DNA of 64,000 bases from Euzebyales bacterium (lineage in GTDB: Bacteria; Actinomycetota; Nitriliruptoria; Euzebyales; JAHELV01): positions 1-64,000 of the forward strand of contig DASUUK010000074.1 of the NCBI GenBank assembly GCA_036374135.1. The letters run 5' to 3'. How positions within the stretch are numbered: the stretch's first letter is position 1; each line of letters begins with the position of its first letter. The notes under the pieces were generated by a model that had not been told where the DNA came from, did not search any database, and saw only the letters and a program-made list of their open reading frames with translations. The position numbers and the translations under genes were made by a program. Shown one piece after another: positions 61,539-64,000 of the stretch.

Positions 61539-61837
61539 ACCCGGCGGCGGCCGCGTCGACGGTCCCTGCGGTCGCGCGCGGTCACGCTGGGACGTGTCGC
61601 ACGGCCGTTGTGCCACAGGACGATGCCGCGACGATCCCGACACCACCGTGGTGGCGTTCGCCGCCACGCAAATCCCGGCATCGCTGTCGCCAGCACGACG
61701 TTCGGTCAGCCGGACGCGGTCGTCGTCGACAGCGCGCCCAGCTGCGCTCGCGTGCGCGTCCCACCAGCACCACACGAACGCCCGACCAGCAGGGTGGCCG
61801 GGCGCCGTCGACACCGGTTCGTATGGCGTCACAGACG
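61539..61837. other. 299-bp interval between the histidine kinase and tmRNA
   Basis: No gene is supported on either strand; short open frames are low-complexity. The interval lies at the 3' end of both neighbours and should contain their terminators. A modest CCACCGTGGTGG palindrome lies near 61650, but no strong hairpin with a T-run was found. Confidence 0.45.
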
Positions 61838-62193
61838 TGGAGGTGCGGGGAATCGAACCCCGGTCCAGGTGCCTCGTTCAGGGGAGCGCTACGAGCGTAG
61901 GTCCCGGTGGATTGTCGGGATCGTCCGGCTCCGGAACCAAGCGGCTGGACGACCGTACGTCACTGAAGGTGTCCCACGGCGCCGGTGACGACGGCGCAGT
62001 GGTGAGCCTGGTTGTTGATGTCCGCTCCCTCTCCCCAGGCGGGATCGGGCGGACAGGAGGCCTTGTCAGGCCGCCAGGGCGTAGCTGTTGTCAGCGTCAC
62101 CTAGTTGTCGCCTGGACAGATTTACGAGTTGACCAGACATACTCGGCTCGCTCTCCCGAGACCGATCGACACCTGTCGAAACCAGTCACCCCC
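61838..62193 (-). ncRNA. ssrA: transfer-messenger RNA (tmRNA)
   Basis: The minus strand gives a 356-nt tmRNA. Its 5' end GGGGGTGACTGGTTTCGACA pairs through GGGGGTG with CACCTCC at the 3' end, closed by the T-arm GGGGTTCGATTCCCC and discriminator A. The resume frame (62095-62066) reads GCT GAC AAC AGC TAC GCC CTG GCG GCC TGA, a tag ending ADNSYALAA. The resume codon could lie one or two codons earlier. CCA is not encoded. With SmpB (encoded 88 bp upstream) it rescues stalled ribosomes and tags products for proteolysis. A possible -10 box TAGCCT lies just upstream of the 5' end. Confidence 0.95.
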
Positions 62194-62281
62194 GGGACGA
62201 ACATTCAGGCTATGCAGTTGTGAAGCACCACCCGGCCATCCTACCGGCACCGGAGTCGACCCGAGCAGGCGAGGGTCGGCG

Positions 62282-62743
62282 TCAACGGCGCTGCAGGTCG
62301 CGCAACGCGCGCTCGACCTGCCGGGCCGCGTCACGTTCCGCGATGGTCTTGCGCTTGTCGTGACGCGTCTTGCCCCGAGCGAGGCCCAGCAGCACCTTGG
62401 CCCGCCCGTCCTTCCAGTACAGGCGCATGGGCACCAGCGTGCGCCCCTGTTCCTGGGTGAACTCGGCGAGCGCGTCGATCTCCCGGCGGTTCAGCAGCAG
62501 CTTGCGCTGCCGTGTGGGATCGTGGTTGGCGCGGTTGCCGAAGGCGTACTCGGGGATGTGCGCCTGGACCAGCCACGCCTCACCACCGCTTATCGTCGCG
62601 AACGCCTGCGCCAGCGATGCCTTGCCGTCACGTAGCGACTTGACCTCGGTGCCGGTCAGGACCAGCCCCGCCTCGACGGTGTCGACGATGTCGTAGTCGT
62701 AGCGGGCCCGGCGGTTGACCGCGATCGTCGTGTCCTGGGCCAC
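62282..62743 (-). CDS. smpB: SsrA-binding protein SmpB
   Basis: A 153-residue protein that delivers tmRNA to stalled ribosomes. Family signatures are all present: [88 protein letters not shown], and the basic tail [19 protein letters not shown]. The GTG start at 62743 is preceded by GAGGGG and overlaps the end of ctpA by a single base of spacing. Order ctpA-smpB-ssrA is common in actinobacteria, usually after ftsE-ftsX, which would lie just past the right edge. Confidence 0.96.
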   Translation of the reverse strand: MAQDTTIAVNRRARYDYDIVDTVEAGLVLTGTEVKSLRDGKASLAQAFATISGGEAWLVQAHIPEYAFGNRANHDPTRQRKLLLNRREIDALAEFTQEQGRTLVPMRLYWKDGRAKVLLGLARGKTRHDKRKTIAERDAARQVERALRDLQRR

Positions 62744-62744
62744 G

Positions 62745-63962
62745 CTAGCCCCTCGCGCCGACCAGTTGCTCGAGCTCGTCGATCGCCGCGCGCACCTGGG
62801 GGTCGTCAGCCGGCTCGCTCGTGCGGTCCTCGGCGCTCGTGTCGGCCTCGACGTCGGGCTGGACGCCCACGCCCTCGATGGATTCACCCGACGGCGTGAA
62901 GTAGCGGGCGGTCGTGAACTTCGCGCCCGAGCCGTCGGACAGCCGGGCGATGGTCTGCACGGTGCCCTTGCCGAACGTGGCCTCGCCGACGATCGGTCCG
63001 CGGTCGGTGTCCTGGACCGCGCCCGCCACGATCTCGCTCGCGCTGGCCGAGTGGCCGTCCACGAGCACCACCAGCGGCACCTGCTCGAACGCGTCGTCGA
63101 CGGCGTCGAACGACTCGCGCTCGCCACCCTGCTTCTCGACGGACACGATCTCGCCGTCCTCGATGAACACGCTGGCGACCGACACCGCTTCGTTCAGCAG
63201 GCCGCCCGGGTTCTCGCGGAGGTCGAGCACGATGCCGGACGCCCCGTCGTCGATCAGGCTGCGCACCTCGCGGCGCACCCGGCTCCCGGCGCCCTCGGCG
63301 AACTGCAGGAGCCGGACGTAGCCGACGTCGCCGTCGATCATCTCTCCGACCACCAGCGGCAGGTCGAACTCGGCGCGCACGATGTCCACCGTCCGGCGCC
63401 CCTGCGCTCCTCCCGCGAGTCCCAGTGAGACCGAGGTGCCCGCCTCGCCCTTGACCTTGGTGACGATCTGTTCGAGATCGTCGCCCGAGACGTCCTCGCC
63501 GTCGACCTCGACGATCCGTTCGCCCTCGTCGATCCCGGCGCGTTGCGCCGGGGTGCCCTCGAGCACACTGACGATCACGGGCCCGTCCGGTGAATCGGAC
63601 AGCAGCAGGCCGACGCCGGAGAAGGTGCCGTCCAGCGTGGCGTTGAACTCGGCGAACTCCTTGGCCTCGAAGAACCTGGCGTACTCGTCGTCGATCTCGT
63701 CGAGCATGGCGTCGATCGCAGCGTCCACCAGGGCGTCGCCGTCCGGCGTGTCCACAGCCGAGTCGGTCAATGCCTCGTAGAGCTCGATCACCGGCTCCAT
63801 GTCGGCGGTCGCTGACCCACTCGTGTCAGATGCGGCGGGATCCGCACGGCTGACCAGCACGTACGCGCCGACACCCGCGACCACCGCGAGCACGATGCCC
63901 ACGACGGTCGGGATCCACCCTGCGCGCCACCGCGGGCGGGGCGCCTCGAATTCACCAGCCAT
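62745..63962 (-). CDS. ctpA: S41-family carboxyl-terminal processing protease
   Basis: A 405-residue protease anchored by one N-terminal helix ([21 protein letters not shown]). A PDZ domain spans about 110-190 ([40 protein letters not shown]). The protease core has [20 protein letters not shown], the catalytic serine in [15 protein letters not shown] (about 300), and lysine in [13 protein letters not shown] (about 325). It cleaves C-termini of exported proteins. The acidic tail is unstructured. ATG 63962 is taken as start; an ATG six codons earlier is also possible. It continues the ftsX-type cell-division neighbourhood expected beyond the right edge. Confidence 0.94.
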   Translation of the reverse strand: MAGEFEAPRPRWRAGWIPTVVGIVLAVVAGVGAYVLVSRADPAASDTSGSATADMEPVIELYEALTDSAVDTPDGDALVDAAIDAMLDEIDDEYARFFEAKEFAEFNATLDGTFSGVGLLLSDSPDGPVIVSVLEGTPAQRAGIDEGERIVEVDGEDVSGDDLEQIVTKVKGEAGTSVSLGLAGGAQGRRTVDIVRAEFDLPLVVGEMIDGDVGYVRLLQFAEGAGSRVRREVRSLIDDGASGIVLDLRENPGGLLNEAVSVASVFIEDGEIVSVEKQGGERESFDAVDDAFEQVPLVVLVDGHSASASEIVAGAVQDTDRGPIVGEATFGKGTVQTIARLSDGSGAKFTTARYFTPSGESIEGVGVQPDVEADTSAEDRTSEPADDPQVRAAIDELEQLVGARG

Positions 63963-64000
63963 CGGTACCCAGCCTGCCACGTCCAGCGGCGCCGCAGTGG

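Noticed and set aside
59673-61832. open frame of about 719 codons on the minus strand
   Set aside because: Antisense to the GAF histidine kinase; composition is typical of a shadow frame.

Overview
The window is high-GC DNA with dense, often overlapping genes (ATGA, GTGA and TGATG junctions), frequent GTG starts, mycobacterial-type LexA boxes, a CysO/CysM/Mec cysteine pathway and a DevS/DosT-like sensor kinase. Together these indicate an actinobacterium, probably from a deep or little-studied lineage (for example near the Nitriliruptoria/Euzebya group). The genus cannot be fixed from the sequence. Most of the window reads as chromosomal backbone. The left edge touches the end of an integrated element: an integrase gene cut by the window start, lying at the 3' end of tRNA-Leu(UAG).

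Layout. 0-0.3 kb: integrase fragment and tRNA-Leu. 0.7-6.6 kb: hemerythrin-like protein, CYTH enzyme, then a minus-strand run mec-cysO-cysM-murI-MBL-rph-rdgB in nearly the order I recall from Mycobacterium tuberculosis. 6.9-8.1 kb: aminotransferase. 8.2-14.6 kb: minus-strand operon mobA - esterase - esterase - ATP-grasp - fdhD - membrane protein - selD. 14.6-16.4 kb: secreted M28 peptidase. 16.7-22.2 kb: membrane-bound formate dehydrogenase (nrfD, fdhB, selenocysteine fdhA). 22.3-23.9 kb: ltrA remnant and a channel-like membrane protein. 24.0-28.9 kb: NAD-type formate dehydrogenase (split alpha subunit with selenocysteine, NuoE-NuoF fusion). 29-35.8 kb: yaaA, RDD protein with a 9-residue repeat, small membrane proteins, HerA-like ATPase, NodB-fold deacetylase, antiporter. 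35.9-39.2 kb: divergent zinc module (znuC-zur / znuA-znuB) around a Zur-like box. 39.4-42 kb: PspC protein and the SOS pair imuA'-imuB. 42-46.4 kb: PhoU, Na/Pi transporter, pseudokinase with a beta-propeller. 46.6-51.7 kb: SOS-controlled dnaE2 and a PGM1-like ligase. 51.7-56.2 kb: PH-domain protein, cupredoxin-fused copper oxidase, GH2 remnant, MFS transporter. 56.5-61.5 kb: small membrane protein, pyruvate phosphate dikinase, GAF histidine kinase. 61.8-64 kb: tmRNA, smpB, ctpA.

How the genes work together. The centre of the window (8-29 kb) is a selenium- and molybdenum-dependent formate oxidation region. Three genes (selD and both formate dehydrogenase catalytic genes) carry an in-frame TGA where the family has its catalytic Sec/Cys, each followed by a hairpin at bacterial SECIS distance. 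In the two dehydrogenases the hairpins have identical geometry: a 7-bp stem and a GGTCT loop starting 19 nt after the TGA. MobA (MGD cofactor), FdhD (sulfur transfer) and SelD (selenophosphate) lie in one operon, which also holds two esterase-fold hydrolases and an ATP-grasp ligase of unknown role. That cassette is the best candidate here for an undescribed system. selA, selB and selC were not found and must lie elsewhere. A second theme is SOS mutagenesis: perfect TCGAAC-N4-GTTCGA boxes precede both imuA'-imuB and dnaE2.
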